From: Paenibacillus tarimensis
GTDB lineage: Bacteria > Bacillota > Bacilli > Paenibacillales > Paenibacillaceae
Direction of reading: 5' to 3'
Assembly (NCBI RefSeq): GCF_021532315.1
Contig: NZ_JAKGAO010000005.1
Span: 1 to 64,000, forward strand
DNA length: 64,000 bases
The translations under genes and the position numbers were made by a program. Positions 26,106 to 35,469 of this stretch are shown here, piece after piece (positions within the stretch are counted from its first letter, which is position 1; each line of letters opens with the position of its first letter). The notes beneath the pieces are model-generated. The model searched no databases and was not told the DNA's origin. It was given only the letters and a program-made list of their open reading frames with translations.

Positions 26106-27107
26106 TTAACCTGCAGTCTTGTGACTGCGCTTTAGCAGCAGATAAAAGAAAAACGGTGCGCCGAAGCCGGCCGTAAATATACCCGCGGGCAGGGCGTGGG
26201 GTGCAAACAGGGTGCGTCCCGCCAGATCGGCAAGGACCAGCAGAATAGCTCCAAGCAGCGCCGACACAGGAATAATGGCACGGTGACGAATGCCGGCGAA
26301 GCGGCGGGCCATGTGCGGGGCCATCAGGCCGATAAAGGCAATGCCGCCGGCAATGCCGACGCATGCGCCAGCGAGGGATACGCCGATTATTAGCAGCAGC
26401 AGCCGGGTACGCTGTACGTGGCTCCCGACGCCGGTTGCCGTCGCATCGCCAAGAGCCAGCACATCAAGATGCCTGGACATACCCCAGGCGAGCGGGATAA
26501 ATACGGCCACCCATGGAATAAGCGCATAGACATGTTCCATGGATTTGCCGTAAACGGTACCGGTCAGCCAGCTGACTATCTGTACCGCCCTGTACGACTC
26601 CCCGCTGATCAGCAGAAACGTGGTCAAGGCGGAAGCGGCAGATGAGATTCCGATACCGATCAGAATCAGCCGGAAAGGCGCAGCCCCCTTCTTCCAGGCC
26701 AAGGCATAGATCAATGCCGCTGTTCCGGCAGCACCGGCAAAGGCTGCCACCGGCAGCAGATGGATGCTGTAACGGCCGCTCATGAAGAGCAGAAAAGCAA
26801 CAGCAGCTGCTGATGCACCGCCATTAATGCCGATGATGTCGGGAGCGGCCAGGGGATTGCGGAAGATGCCCTGCATAATGGCGCCGGCGACGGCCAGCCC
26901 TGCTCCGACTAAGGCTGCGACCAATATCCGGGGAAGCCGGAGACTGAAGATCAGCTGACGCTTCATCTCATCCCCGCCGCCGAGCAGAGTGGCGGCCGTC
27001 TCAAGAACCGTAAGGTGCATTGATCCCACGGAGATACTCCATGCTGTTATGCCGAATAGGAGGGCGGCGAGCAGAATGCAGAGAGTCGAAAGTCGCTTAT
27101 TGCTCAC
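26106..27107 (-). CDS. FecCD-family siderophore permease
   Basis: Polytopic (about 10 TM) permease of the iron-siderophore ABC class, 333 residues from the GTG at 27107. Conserved FecCD stretches are visible: NPLAAPDIIGINGGASAAAV, GGIAFIGLMAPHMARRFAG (coupling region for the ATPase), and ADLAGRTLFAPHALPAGIFTAGFGAPFFFYLL. AGGAGGGG lies 5 bases before GTG 27107, which lies inside the last codons of the upstream permease (11-base overlap), so the two are coupled. Forms a heterodimeric channel with the other permease. Confidence 0.92.
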   Translation of the reverse strand: MSNKRLSTLCILLAALLFGITAWSISVGSMHLTVLETAATLLGGGDEMKRQLIFSLRLPRILVAALVGAGLAVAGAIMQGIFRNPLAAPDIIGINGGASAAAVAFLLFMSGRYSIHLLPVAAFAGAAGTAALIYALAWKKGAAPFRLILIGIGISSAASALTTFLLISGESYRAVQIVSWLTGTVYGKSMEHVYALIPWVAVFIPLAWGMSRHLDVLALGDATATGVGSHVQRTRLLLLIIGVSLAGACVGIAGGIAFIGLMAPHMARRFAGIRHRAIIPVSALLGAILLVLADLAGRTLFAPHALPAGIFTAGFGAPFFFYLLLKRSHKTAG

Positions 27108-28110
27108 TGACACCCCTCCTGGCAAGGTGGATCAGAAAAGGGACGCCAAGCATCGCTGTCGTGACGCCGACCGGCACTTCCTTCGGCATCAGTACGAACC
27201 GGGACACTAAGTCCGCTGTTACCAGCAGCAGTGCCCCGTAAACTGCGCAGTAAGGAATCAGCCACCTGTGATTGCCGCCGGCCATATACCGGCATATATG
27301 AGGCACGATCAGTCCCACAAAGGCAATCGGCCCGGCGACGGCTACGGCTCCGCCAGCGAGCAGTACGACTGCCGCTACAGCTGCTGCTCTTGCAACAGCC
27401 GTCCAGTGGCCGAGCCCCTTGGCTACCTCATCATCCAAGGCCATCATGTTCAGCGATCTACCCATGCCAAATGCAAGCAGTAAACCCGCGCCTATGTAAG
27501 GGAGCACAGCCGTAAAATGCTCAACCCTGCGTCCTGACACGGAGCCGACCAGCCAGAACAGCGTCTCGCTCAGTGATTCCTCTCTCAGCAGCATGACACC
27601 CGATGTAATGGCGGTAGCAAAGGCTGCCACTGCCGCTCCTGCAAGTGTGAGCTTAAGCGGCTGTAGTCCGCCTGGCCCGGCCGAACCGCTAGCATACACG
27701 AACAGAGTCGTAAGGGCAGCTCCTGCAAAGGCAACCCAGATCAGCTGACCGGTACCGAGATCAACCCGGCTGAATGATAACGCGAGTACAATCGCCAGGA
27801 CGGCTCCCGCATTAACACCTAGCACAGAGGGGGATGCGAGCGGATTACGGGTCAGCACCTGCATCACGGCGCCGGCAGTAGCAAGAGCAGCTCCGACAAG
27901 CGCACCGATCAGTACGGTCGGTGTCCGGACAGACCGGATTAGGAGATGCTCCGTTGATCCGTCGAAATGCAGCATAGCATCGGCAAGCTGGTTCAGCGTG
28001 AAGCGGTGATAACCGAACAGCAGGGCTGCAAGCATGCTGAGCATGAGAAGCAATACACCGCCAGCCAGTCCTGCAGCTTTCCGTTTAGGGGTGTCCAATA
28101 AGCTTTTCAT
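27097..28110 (-). CDS. FecCD-family siderophore permease
   Basis: Second permease subunit, 337 residues from ATG 28110 (MKSLLDTPKRK), the first gene of the minus-strand unit. FecCD motifs: NPLASPSVLGVNAGAVLAI, GPIAFVGLIVPHICRYMAG, ADLVSRFVLMPKEVPVGVTTAMLGVPFLIHL. The frame stays open to 28242, but that extension crosses the Fur box and has no ribosome site; an ATG at 28158 is another possibility. Order permease-permease-binding protein with no ATPase mirrors FeuABC of B. subtilis, which uses the unlinked ATPase YusV. Confidence 0.9.
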   Translation of the reverse strand: MKSLLDTPKRKAAGLAGGVLLLMLSMLAALLFGYHRFTLNQLADAMLHFDGSTEHLLIRSVRTPTVLIGALVGAALATAGAVMQVLTRNPLASPSVLGVNAGAVLAIVLALSFSRVDLGTGQLIWVAFAGAALTTLFVYASGSAGPGGLQPLKLTLAGAAVAAFATAITSGVMLLREESLSETLFWLVGSVSGRRVEHFTAVLPYIGAGLLLAFGMGRSLNMMALDDEVAKGLGHWTAVARAAAVAAVVLLAGGAVAVAGPIAFVGLIVPHICRYMAGGNHRWLIPYCAVYGALLLVTADLVSRFVLMPKEVPVGVTTAMLGVPFLIHLARRGVSEQ

Positions 28111-28226
28111 CGTGTACTGCAGACCACCTGTTCGTCTAATTGTGACGGTATCCGACATGAGCTTTTTTACTGTTTTCAGGCACATCTGCCTGAAAAATTT
28201 TACCTGGCTCAAATCAGCCCTTTCAC

Positions 28227-28245
28227 TAATAATGATTCTCATTTA
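28227..28245. promoter_or_regulatory. Fur box
   Basis: The 19-mer TAATAATGATTCTCATTTA matches the inverted-repeat Fur consensus GATAATGATAATCATTATC closely (reverse strand reads TGAGAATCATTATTA). It sits between the siderophore permease genes and the divergent AraC regulator, so iron repletion should repress one or both. Confidence 0.8.
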
Positions 28246-28326
28246 CAATATAAAGAATAAGTGAAGCGCTGACTATGGATGCCATTATCTCTTTTGCATG
28301 GACACTATTGTCCCAGGGGGTGACAG

Positions 28327-29958
28327 ATGAGCACTTACTGCCCTATTATTTACAATCTTCATTCGGTGAAGCGGCACCTGCTTCGCGAGAGGGTTTCCTT
28401 AAGGACCTTCAGGCCGGCCAGTGATGCCCTGTGCCTCGTAACCGAGGGCAGGGGGACGGCTCGAATCGGGTCGAACGAATATGCATTAAAGCCGGGCACG
28501 TGCCTGCGGTTGAGGCCGGGTGAGAAAGTCTGCCTGATGACCGCTAATAAGCAGGTCAAGCTGTTTTATATTCATGCTTCCGCGGTCATGCTGGATATAG
28601 GTGACTCCGAAGCGGCGGTTGCTGCTTCAGGACTGCCGCTGATGGATTGCGGCATTGTCATGCTGCCGGCTAAAGCGAGGACAGAAGCGGCGGCTTTGCT
28701 GGAACAGATGTTGCCTATCGCGGCGAGCGGTGAGCAGGTGGACAGGCACCGCTGTCTCAGCCTGTTCCATGGGCTTCTACATTTGCTGGCTCTGTATGCG
28801 GGAGCGGGCAGGATGCCGGCCGATGATGCAATTTTGCGCACGATGAAGTGGATGGATAGAAGCTTTAATAATCCTGTCTCGCTGAGCATGCTGCCTGAGC
28901 TGGCAGGACTTACCCCCAGCTCATACTGCAGGGCATTTAAGCGGGTAACCGGCCTAACCCCCGGTGCGTATCTGACAAGTGTAAGGCTGAAGGAGGCAAA
29001 GCGGCTTCTAATCGACCGGGGCCGTACACTGAAGGAGATCGCGAGAAGCGTCGGGTTCCAGGATGAGCTTTACTTCAGCCGTACCTTCAAGAAGCGGGAG
29101 GGTATATCCCCATCGGAATACCGCAGGAAGGGTAACAGGCGGATTGCGATTGTGAGCCAGCTGTTCCTTCAGGATCATATGCTTGCGCTGGGCGTTCAGC
29201 CCATTGCCGCACCGTCTTTTCCGAGCATGTTTCCCGGACAGGGTGTGCCCGGTTACCTGAGGCAGATGCTCAGACAGACGATTCCTCTCAACGCAGAACG
29301 GAGAATCCGTTACAGTGAGCTGTCGGCCCTGTCTCCGGATATAGTAATTAAGACGAGCTTCCGGCATGATCCGTTCGATCAGGACTGGAGGAGCCAGAGC
29401 AATACGGTTGTGCTCGATGGGGTTACGAAGTGGACAGGCTATCTTGAAGCCTTCGCCACGCTGCTGGGCAGGGAGGCAGAGGCCGAGCAGATTATAAGGA
29501 ATATAGAAGCTCAGCAGCAGGCTGCCAGAGATGCCTTAAGCGGGAAGACAGGCACGGCCAAGTGGGTGGTGATCAGGATATTCGAGAATGAAGTCCGCCT
29601 CTATACGGGCCGTAATCATGCCATGACCGATCTTCTGTTTCAAGATCTGGGGCTGGAGCCGCTTCTTATAGATGATGTCAATCCGTATATTCCCGATGCG
29701 ATCGGCAGGCTGGCAGAGCTTGATCCTGAGCGGATACTCGTGCTCTGGAGTGACCGTGATGCTATGGACAGATTGAGTACCAATCCGCTTTGGCTGAACC
29801 TGCGGGCGGTGGCAGACGGGCATGTATATGTGCCGGACAGCCGGGAATGGGATCCATGGGGACCGCTCGGCAGAGCTTTCACAATCAGGGAATGTGTACG
29901 GTATTTCGGTCAGCTGCCGCTGCAGGAGCATCTAAGGAGCAATCTGCATCACAATTAA
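28327..29958 (+). CDS. btr: Btr-like AraC activator fused to a siderophore-binding domain
   Basis: 543 residues. Order: an N-terminal cupin-like sensor region (1-130), a double AraC helix-turn-helix (about 168-265; LAGLTPSSYCRAFKRVTGLTPGAYL, then IARSVGFQDELYFSRTFKKREGISPSEYRR), and a C-terminal FecB-type binding domain (about 275-540; RIAIVSQLFLQDHMLALGVQPIAAPSFP). This is the architecture of B. subtilis Btr (YbbB), which binds ferri-bacillibactin in the cytoplasm and activates feuABC. GGGGGTGACAG precedes ATG 28327. It is divergent from the FecCD/FecB genes, its probable targets. Confidence 0.88.
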   Translation: MSTYCPIIYNLHSVKRHLLRERVSLRTFRPASDALCLVTEGRGTARIGSNEYALKPGTCLRLRPGEKVCLMTANKQVKLFYIHASAVMLDIGDSEAAVAASGLPLMDCGIVMLPAKARTEAAALLEQMLPIAASGEQVDRHRCLSLFHGLLHLLALYAGAGRMPADDAILRTMKWMDRSFNNPVSLSMLPELAGLTPSSYCRAFKRVTGLTPGAYLTSVRLKEAKRLLIDRGRTLKEIARSVGFQDELYFSRTFKKREGISPSEYRRKGNRRIAIVSQLFLQDHMLALGVQPIAAPSFPSMFPGQGVPGYLRQMLRQTIPLNAERRIRYSELSALSPDIVIKTSFRHDPFDQDWRSQSNTVVLDGVTKWTGYLEAFATLLGREAEAEQIIRNIEAQQQAARDALSGKTGTAKWVVIRIFENEVRLYTGRNHAMTDLLFQDLGLEPLLIDDVNPYIPDAIGRLAELDPERILVLWSDRDAMDRLSTNPLWLNLRAVADGHVYVPDSREWDPWGPLGRAFTIRECVRYFGQLPLQEHLRSNLHHN

Positions 29959-29974
29959 GAAGGGGGCGGCAGAT

Positions 29975-32275
29975 GTGAAACTCTGGAAGAAGATTCTACT
30001 TATGCTTGGCAGCATCTGGATGCTGGCCACTGCAAACCATCAAGCCATTATCCATGCAGAAGAACGCTTTGACGATTTGAAGAAGGTCAAGTGGGCAGAG
30101 GCCGACATTTATTATCTGGCCGACCGAGGCACAGTTGCGGGTTATACCAACGGATCGTTTGCCCCTTTGCATCCTGTCACACGCGCACAGGCGGCAGCCT
30201 ATCTCGTTCGGGAACTGTATCCTGCAGCTGAGGAGCTTACAGGCGGGAGCAGCTATACCGATGTGTCAGAGAACCATTATTTCTACAAAGAGATAGAGGC
30301 TGCAACCCGTCTTGGATTAACAGGCGGGTTTCCCGACGGCTCCTTCCGGCCGGATTCCCCTGTCAGCCGTGCGGAAACAGCTGTCATGCTGATGCGCGCC
30401 TATACAATCAAGGCTGCCGGAGACAAGCTGGAGCAGACAGACACAGCTTTGACAGATATAACGGCTCATTGGGCGGAGGGACCCATCCGCATATTGGCTT
30501 CCGGCAGCCTGATCGGAGGTTACCCCGACAGAACCTTTCGTCCTGACCGCCAGGTGAACCGGGCGGAGTTCGCCTCCCTGCTGACACGGGTTATCCGGTC
30601 CGAGCGTGAGAAGGCCATAAAGAAGCATGATTGGGACCGTCTTCTGGAGCTCATGAGCCTGCCGGAGAAGGCGGGACAGATGCTCATGCCCGACATCCGG
30701 ATGTGGGAAGGGAAGCGTACGACAGCTGTGAACGACGGGGTTCGCAAGCTAATTCAACAGCAGCATGCAGGCGGGCTTATTTTGTTTGAGAAGAATATTG
30801 ACAGTGACTCGCAGCTCACGGCATTTACCGATCAGCTTCAGCGGACAAGAGGAGATATTCCTTTATTTCTGGGCATTGATCAGGAGGGAGGAGTGGTGCG
30901 CCGAATTCCCGGCGGCACTAATCTGCCCGGCAATATGGCCTTGGGAGCTGCCCGCAGCACCAGTCTGGCCTTCGATGCCGGTAAGCTAACCGGTGAGGAG
31001 CTTAGAGTGCTGGGCTTGAATGTCAACTTTGCTCCAGTAATCGATATTAACGTAAATGCCGATAACCCCATTATAGGAATACGTTCCTTTGGGTCTGATC
31101 CCAAGCTGGTCACCGAATTAGGGCTTTCCTTCATGAAGGGTCTTAAACAGGCGGGTGTTGTTGCAGCGGTTAAACATTTTCCGGGTCATGGCGATACATC
31201 AGTGGATTCGCATCTCGGCCTGCCTGTGCTTCCTCACGACATGGAGCGGCTGAAAGAGGTAGAGCTTAAGCCGTTCAGTGCTGCTATTGCAGAGGGGGCT
31301 CGGATGATCATGACCGCACATGTTGCTTTCCCTGCTGTTGAGCCTGCCGAGGTTCGTTCCAAAAAAGACGGCAGTATGGTGCCTTTGCCGGCCACACTGT
31401 CTCAGAAGGTTTTGACGGGTCTCTTGCGGGAGGAATTGGGTTATGAAGGGGTATTGATTTCCGATGCTTTCACGATGAATGCCATAGCCGGGCATTTTGG
31501 TGAAGAGGAAGCAATCAGACTGGCCGTCGGGGCAGGTGTTGACATTGTCCTTATGCCGCAGAACGCGGAGAGAGCTCATAAGGCCATTGTTGAAGCCGTA
31601 CGAAGCGGACGCATCAGTATAGAGCGGGTTGATGATTCTGTGCGTCGTATTATCCGCCTGAAATCAGAATACGGCTTGTTCGAGCAGGAGCTTGATCTGG
31701 CGGACAAGCTGAAGAGAACAGAGGAGGTTGTGGGTGCTGATGCCCACAGGGATGTTGAAAGGCGCATAGCCGAAGCGGCCGTGACGAAGCTGGCCGATAA
31801 GGAAGCCATGCTGCCATTTAAGCTGAAGAACGGTGACAGGATAACCATAATTGCCGGCACCCGAGACCAAGCTGAGCTAATATCAGAGCAGCTGGCTATT
31901 GCGGGAGCTGGAGGGAAATATACGGTCCAAACAGCTTCAGTAGAGCAGCTAGGGGGCAGGCAAGCTGCGGATCTGATAAGCGGGGCTGACTATGTTATAC
32001 TGGCCTCTTATCAGTTCCGGAGCCCGCTTAAGGATTATAACTGGAAAGACTATCAGACCCTTATTGACGCGCTGAACAAGCAGTCGAAGCATTACGTGCT
32101 TATGTCACTCGGGAACCCGTATGAACTGAGCTATGTTGACAATGTTAAGGCGGGCATTGCCGTTTACGGTGCACAGGCGCCAAATATTCTTGCCGGATTA
32201 AGGGGGCTTCTGGGACAAATCTCCTTGGAAGGGACGCTGCCGGTGCAGGGTATGGATGCACAAGATCAACCTTGA
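29975..32275 (+). CDS. nagZ: SLH-anchored GH3 beta-N-acetylhexosaminidase (NagZ-type)
   Basis: 766 residues. A signal peptide (1-29), three SLH repeats (about 33-75, 93-135, 155-197) that would anchor it to pyruvylated cell-wall polymer, then a GH3 catalytic domain. The NagZ-specific loop K400HFPGHGDTSVDSHLGLP supplies the catalytic His/Asp; the nucleophile is D497 in SDAFTMNA. A C-terminal (alpha/beta)6-like domain follows (about 600-760). It would remove N-acetylglucosamine from muropeptides outside the cell during wall turnover. GTG start at 29975 with AAGGGGGC upstream. In B. subtilis nagZ (ybbD) also lies close downstream of btr. Confidence 0.92.
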   Translation: MKLWKKILLMLGSIWMLATANHQAIIHAEERFDDLKKVKWAEADIYYLADRGTVAGYTNGSFAPLHPVTRAQAAAYLVRELYPAAEELTGGSSYTDVSENHYFYKEIEAATRLGLTGGFPDGSFRPDSPVSRAETAVMLMRAYTIKAAGDKLEQTDTALTDITAHWAEGPIRILASGSLIGGYPDRTFRPDRQVNRAEFASLLTRVIRSEREKAIKKHDWDRLLELMSLPEKAGQMLMPDIRMWEGKRTTAVNDGVRKLIQQQHAGGLILFEKNIDSDSQLTAFTDQLQRTRGDIPLFLGIDQEGGVVRRIPGGTNLPGNMALGAARSTSLAFDAGKLTGEELRVLGLNVNFAPVIDINVNADNPIIGIRSFGSDPKLVTELGLSFMKGLKQAGVVAAVKHFPGHGDTSVDSHLGLPVLPHDMERLKEVELKPFSAAIAEGARMIMTAHVAFPAVEPAEVRSKKDGSMVPLPATLSQKVLTGLLREELGYEGVLISDAFTMNAIAGHFGEEEAIRLAVGAGVDIVLMPQNAERAHKAIVEAVRSGRISIERVDDSVRRIIRLKSEYGLFEQELDLADKLKRTEEVVGADAHRDVERRIAEAAVTKLADKEAMLPFKLKNGDRITIIAGTRDQAELISEQLAIAGAGGKYTVQTASVEQLGGRQAADLISGADYVILASYQFRSPLKDYNWKDYQTLIDALNKQSKHYVLMSLGNPYELSYVDNVKAGIAVYGAQAPNILAGLRGLLGQISLEGTLPVQGMDAQDQP

Positions 32276-32300
32276 CATTATAAACTGTATCCTTTAATAT
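32272..32300 (+). promoter_or_regulatory. promoter overlapping the nagZ stop codon
   Basis: TTGACA (32272-32277), 17 bases, TAATAT (32295-32300). Drives the following small gene. Confidence 0.75.
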
Positions 32301-32443
32301 TACAGTGTAAGTGTAATTCAAATGGTTACAGTTAGCTGGCTGGCATTTGCGGACAATTGGTGCATGGGTGTAAGCAGCAGCAAAGCATGGCGAGAGCGGA
32401 ATAAAAGCCGGTTACGGCAAATTTAATGAGGTGGTGGATAACC

Positions 32444-32824
32444 ATGAACAATGTTCAAACAGCCGATTGGGTACAAGGGTATACACGAAATGGCGAACTG
32501 GTCCATGGATTTGTGGAAGCCATTGATATAGAGAACGGAACAATCCAGATTCATGTTGTTGCTTCCGATAATGAGGAGGCGGTTGGAACCGCAGTGGAGC
32601 TGAAGCTCCGCCGGGTGAAGGGGCTGCCGGAATCGGAGATTGAGGGACAGGGATCGCTGGCGAACTTGATTGATTTGGCACTGGCTACACGGGATAAGGA
32701 ATGGTTTGAACAATTAACGGCAAGACTGAACGTTATGCGGTCCAGAAATTCACAGCGAGGTCAGGCTTTTGGCAAAGAAGACGCTGCAGGTCCAAACAAG
32801 CCTGGCTTATATGGGCTGAGATAA
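32444..32824 (+). CDS. IDEAL-domain-like small protein
   Basis: 126 residues. Residues 5-65 look like a small beta domain (WVQGYTRNGELVHGFVEAID...IQIHVVASD). LANLIDLALATRDKEWFEQLTARLN (about 75-95) resembles the IDEAL motif found in short Bacillales proteins of uncertain role; the C-terminus is polar. No signal peptide or membrane segment. GAGGTGGTGG lies just before ATG 32444, preferred over 32426. It has its own promoter and terminator, so it is a single-gene unit. Confidence 0.55.
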   Translation: MNNVQTADWVQGYTRNGELVHGFVEAIDIENGTIQIHVVASDNEEAVGTAVELKLRRVKGLPESEIEGQGSLANLIDLALATRDKEWFEQLTARLNVMRSRNSQRGQAFGKEDAAGPNKPGLYGLR

Positions 32825-32862
32825 CTAAGCGAAAGACGGATAATCAGGGTATTGTTGAGAGA

Positions 32863-32900
32863 AGACTGCTGCGGATTTGGCTCTGCGGCGGTCTTTATTT
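32863..32900 (+). terminator. terminator after the IDEAL-like gene
   Basis: A 13-bp stem with G-U pairs (AGACTGCTGCGGA / TCTGCGGCGGTCT), tail TTATTTA. Confidence 0.75.
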
Positions 32901-33004
32901 ACGTTTAAAGGCGGCTGAAGGCTTGCACCTTTCGTTTATTCGCAAGATATGCTAATGTCAATATTTGCAGAAGAAATTTAGAAACGAATAGGAGGGGACA
33001 AGAT

Positions 33005-33934
33005 ATGTTCCGGAAACAGAAGACATTTCTGGTATTAACATGCTTGCTCCTTGTTAGTCTTATTGCAGCAGCTTGCAGCAGTAACAGTGGACAACAAGGT
33101 GATCAAGGGGAGACTGCAGGGGAAGCGAAGGAAGAATTCCTGATCGGTATTATTCCGGCGCAGGGCAGCAGCCAGATGAAAGAAGGAGCGGACAAGCTGG
33201 CCGACCTGCTGGAGCAGGCGATGGGGAGACCGGTACGGGCAGAAATATATCCCGATTATAACGGTGTTGTGGAGGCCATGGGCGCCGGCAAGGCGCATAT
33301 GGCTTACCTCGGGCCCTTAACTTATGTAGAGGCGCACGAGCGTTATGGCGTAGAGGCAGTTGTTACTCAATTAATTGACGGTCAGCCATTCTATTATTCT
33401 TACCTCATTGCACCGGCGGATTCGCCCTATCATTCGCTCGAAGATGTAGCGGAACATGCCGGGGAAATCCGGTTCGCATTCGGGGACATCAGCTCGACCT
33501 CGGGCAGCCTGATCCCGGGAATCACTCTGAAGGAGAAGGGCTTATTTCAGTCCCAGCAGGACCATCAATTCAAGAGTGTCGTATACACAGGTGATCATAC
33601 CGCGACGGCACTGGCTATCCAGAACGGATTGCAGGACGTCGGTGCCATCGACAGTGCCTTCTATAATAATCTGGTGAAGCAGGGTAAGGTGGACGGGGAC
33701 AAGATCAAGACTATATGGCAGTCCGAAGAGCTGTTCCAGTATCCATGGGCCGTGACTAAGGATGTAACAGACGAGGAAATCAGGCTTATCCGGGAAGCTA
33801 TGCTCGGGGCGGATGACCCGGAAATTCTAAGTGCCTTCGGTGGAGCAAGCGGCTTTACGGAAGCCAGCAATGAAGACTACGCGGCGATTCGCCAGGCGGC
33901 TATTAAGGATAACCGCCTGAAGCCGAAGCAATAA
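33005..33934 (+). CDS. PhnD-like lipoprotein, putative selenium oxyanion-binding protein
   Basis: 309-residue lipoprotein with lipobox IAAAC near residue 24 and a PhnD-class periplasmic binding fold (LIGIIPAQGSSQMKEGADKLADLLEQAMGRPV; GKAHMAYLGPLTYVEAHERYG; FGDISSTSGSLIPG). The family contains phosphonate, phosphite and phosphate binders, and a clade that sits beside selenium genes and is annotated as putative selenate-binding. The five-gene order here, transporter then selD and mnmH, favours selenium. AGGAGGGG precedes ATG 33005. Specificity is an inference from neighbours. Confidence 0.82.
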   Translation: MFRKQKTFLVLTCLLLVSLIAAACSSNSGQQGDQGETAGEAKEEFLIGIIPAQGSSQMKEGADKLADLLEQAMGRPVRAEIYPDYNGVVEAMGAGKAHMAYLGPLTYVEAHERYGVEAVVTQLIDGQPFYYSYLIAPADSPYHSLEDVAEHAGEIRFAFGDISSTSGSLIPGITLKEKGLFQSQQDHQFKSVVYTGDHTATALAIQNGLQDVGAIDSAFYNNLVKQGKVDGDKIKTIWQSEELFQYPWAVTKDVTDEEIRLIREAMLGADDPEILSAFGGASGFTEASNEDYAAIRQAAIKDNRLKPKQ

Positions 33935-33938
33935 CCCG

Positions 33939-34685
33939 ATGCGGAACCTGCCGGCATTATTTATCGTGCTTATTCTGCTGGTGTGGTCCGGATATGGAAT
34001 CGGTATAGAATGGTCACTCTTCAAGGATCTTGGCAATTCCGTGCGATTTGTCAGTGAGCACTGGTTTCCGCCAGACTTGTCGAATAGCGGGGCAGCCTGG
34101 AGAGCGATGATCGACACGCTTCAGATGGCATTGTTCAGCACGCTGGCGGCACTTGTCATCGCCTTCCCGCTCAGTTTCCTTGCTGCGCGTAACTGGAGCC
34201 CGGGCCTGTGGCTGTACAACGGAAGCCGTGCCGTATTCAATTTTATCCGTTCCATTCCGGAAATTGTCCTCGCGCTTATCTTTATTCCGACGCTTGGACT
34301 TGGACCTTTGCCTGCCGTCATGGCACTTATCATCCATAATATTGGCGTATTCGGCAAGATGATCTCCGAGATGATTGAAGCCATGGATGACGGCCCTTTG
34401 GAGGCTGTCAAGGCAGTAGGGGGCTCAAGGCTGCATGTTGCGGTTTATGGCATCCTGCCGCAGATGCTGCCGCTAATCTTTTCGCAGTACTTCTACAGGC
34501 TGGAGGTGGCGATCCGTACTTGTCTGGTGCTTGGTATTGTCGGGGCGGGAGGGCTCGGCCAAATGCTCTATAATGATTTCAAACAGTTTATGTATCAGAA
34601 GGTCACCTACGAGGTGCTGCTGATTATGGTGCTGGTAACAGCAGTTGATTATACGGGCGCATTCATCCGGAAGAGGGTGAAGTAG
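33939..34685 (+). CDS. PhnE-like ABC permease
   Basis: 248-residue inner-membrane subunit with 5-6 hydrophobic helices and the EAA coupling motif (EAVKAVGGSRLHVAVYGILPQ, about residues 151-171). It is 4 bases after the binding-protein stop and its own stop abuts the ATPase start, so translation is coupled; the ribosome site is weak. With its partners it would import an oxyanion, probably a selenium compound. Confidence 0.85.
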   Translation: MRNLPALFIVLILLVWSGYGIGIEWSLFKDLGNSVRFVSEHWFPPDLSNSGAAWRAMIDTLQMALFSTLAALVIAFPLSFLAARNWSPGLWLYNGSRAVFNFIRSIPEIVLALIFIPTLGLGPLPAVMALIIHNIGVFGKMISEMIEAMDDGPLEAVKAVGGSRLHVAVYGILPQMLPLIFSQYFYRLEVAIRTCLVLGIVGAGGLGQMLYNDFKQFMYQKVTYEVLLIMVLVTAVDYTGAFIRKRVK

Positions 34686-35426
34686 ATGCTGGAAATTACA
34701 GGTTTAACGAAGCAGTATTCAGGAGAGAAAGAGCCCGCTTTGCAGAATATTAGCCTAACGGTCAGGGAAGGCGAGTTTGTGGCAGTGCTCGGCCGGAGCG
34801 GCGCTGGAAAATCCACAATGATCCGCTGTATCAACAGGCTGGTTGAGCCGGACACCGGCAGCATCGTATGGAAGGGCAGGAGCATAACAGGGATGAACAC
34901 CCGAGAGCTTCGCAGCCTGCGCCGGGAAATCGGTTTTGTGTTCCAGCACTTTAACCTGCTTCCAAGGCTCTCTGTCTTAACCAATGTCATTGCAGGGCGT
35001 TTCGGCATGATGCCCAGCTGGCGAAGCGTGACAGGGCAGTTTACAGAGGCGGACCGCAAGCTTGCGCTTGAGGCACTGGAGGAGGTAGGGCTTGGCAGCC
35101 TCGCTGCCAAGCGGGTGGAAGACCTCAGCGGCGGACAGCGGCAGCGAGTAGCTATCGCCCGTGTGCTGATGCAGCAGCCTTCTCTGCTGCTCGGGGACGA
35201 ACCGATATCCAGTCTGGATCCCGTAACGTCAGAACGGATTATGCGATATATTGGCGGACTTCACCGTGAGCGGGGTATGACTATTCTCCTGAATCTCCAT
35301 GATGTAAACAGCGCCAAAGCGTTTGCTACCCGGATTATCGGTTTAAGCGGCGGGCGGATTGTGTTTGACGGGCCGCCCCAGCAGCTTGGCGATCAGGAGC
35401 TTCTCCAGATCTATCCCCTTGATTAA
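34686..35426 (+). CDS. PhnC-like ABC ATPase
   Basis: 246 residues. Walker A GRSGAGKST (about 36-44), Q-loop in VFQHFNLLPRLS, signature LSGGQRQRVA, Walker B LLLGDEPISSLDP and a switch His (LLNLHDV). It powers the PhnD/PhnE-like transporter encoded just before. The gene order D-E-C differs from the usual phosphonate order C-D-E. selD starts 44 bases after it, consistent with one operon. Confidence 0.9.
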   Translation: MLEITGLTKQYSGEKEPALQNISLTVREGEFVAVLGRSGAGKSTMIRCINRLVEPDTGSIVWKGRSITGMNTRELRSLRREIGFVFQHFNLLPRLSVLTNVIAGRFGMMPSWRSVTGQFTEADRKLALEALEEVGLGSLAAKRVEDLSGGQRQRVAIARVLMQQPSLLLGDEPISSLDPVTSERIMRYIGGLHRERGMTILLNLHDVNSAKAFATRIIGLSGGRIVFDGPPQQLGDQELLQIYPLD

Positions 35427-35469
35427 CAGCAAATCAAATTATTATTTCCCGGGAAAGGATGATAGGAAC

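Noticed and set aside
33005..35426. Phosphonate importer (phnD-phnE-phnC) as the specific call
   Set aside because: No phosphonate-degradation genes are nearby; selD and mnmH follow immediately, so a selenium substrate is more likely. Family names are kept only as 'like'.
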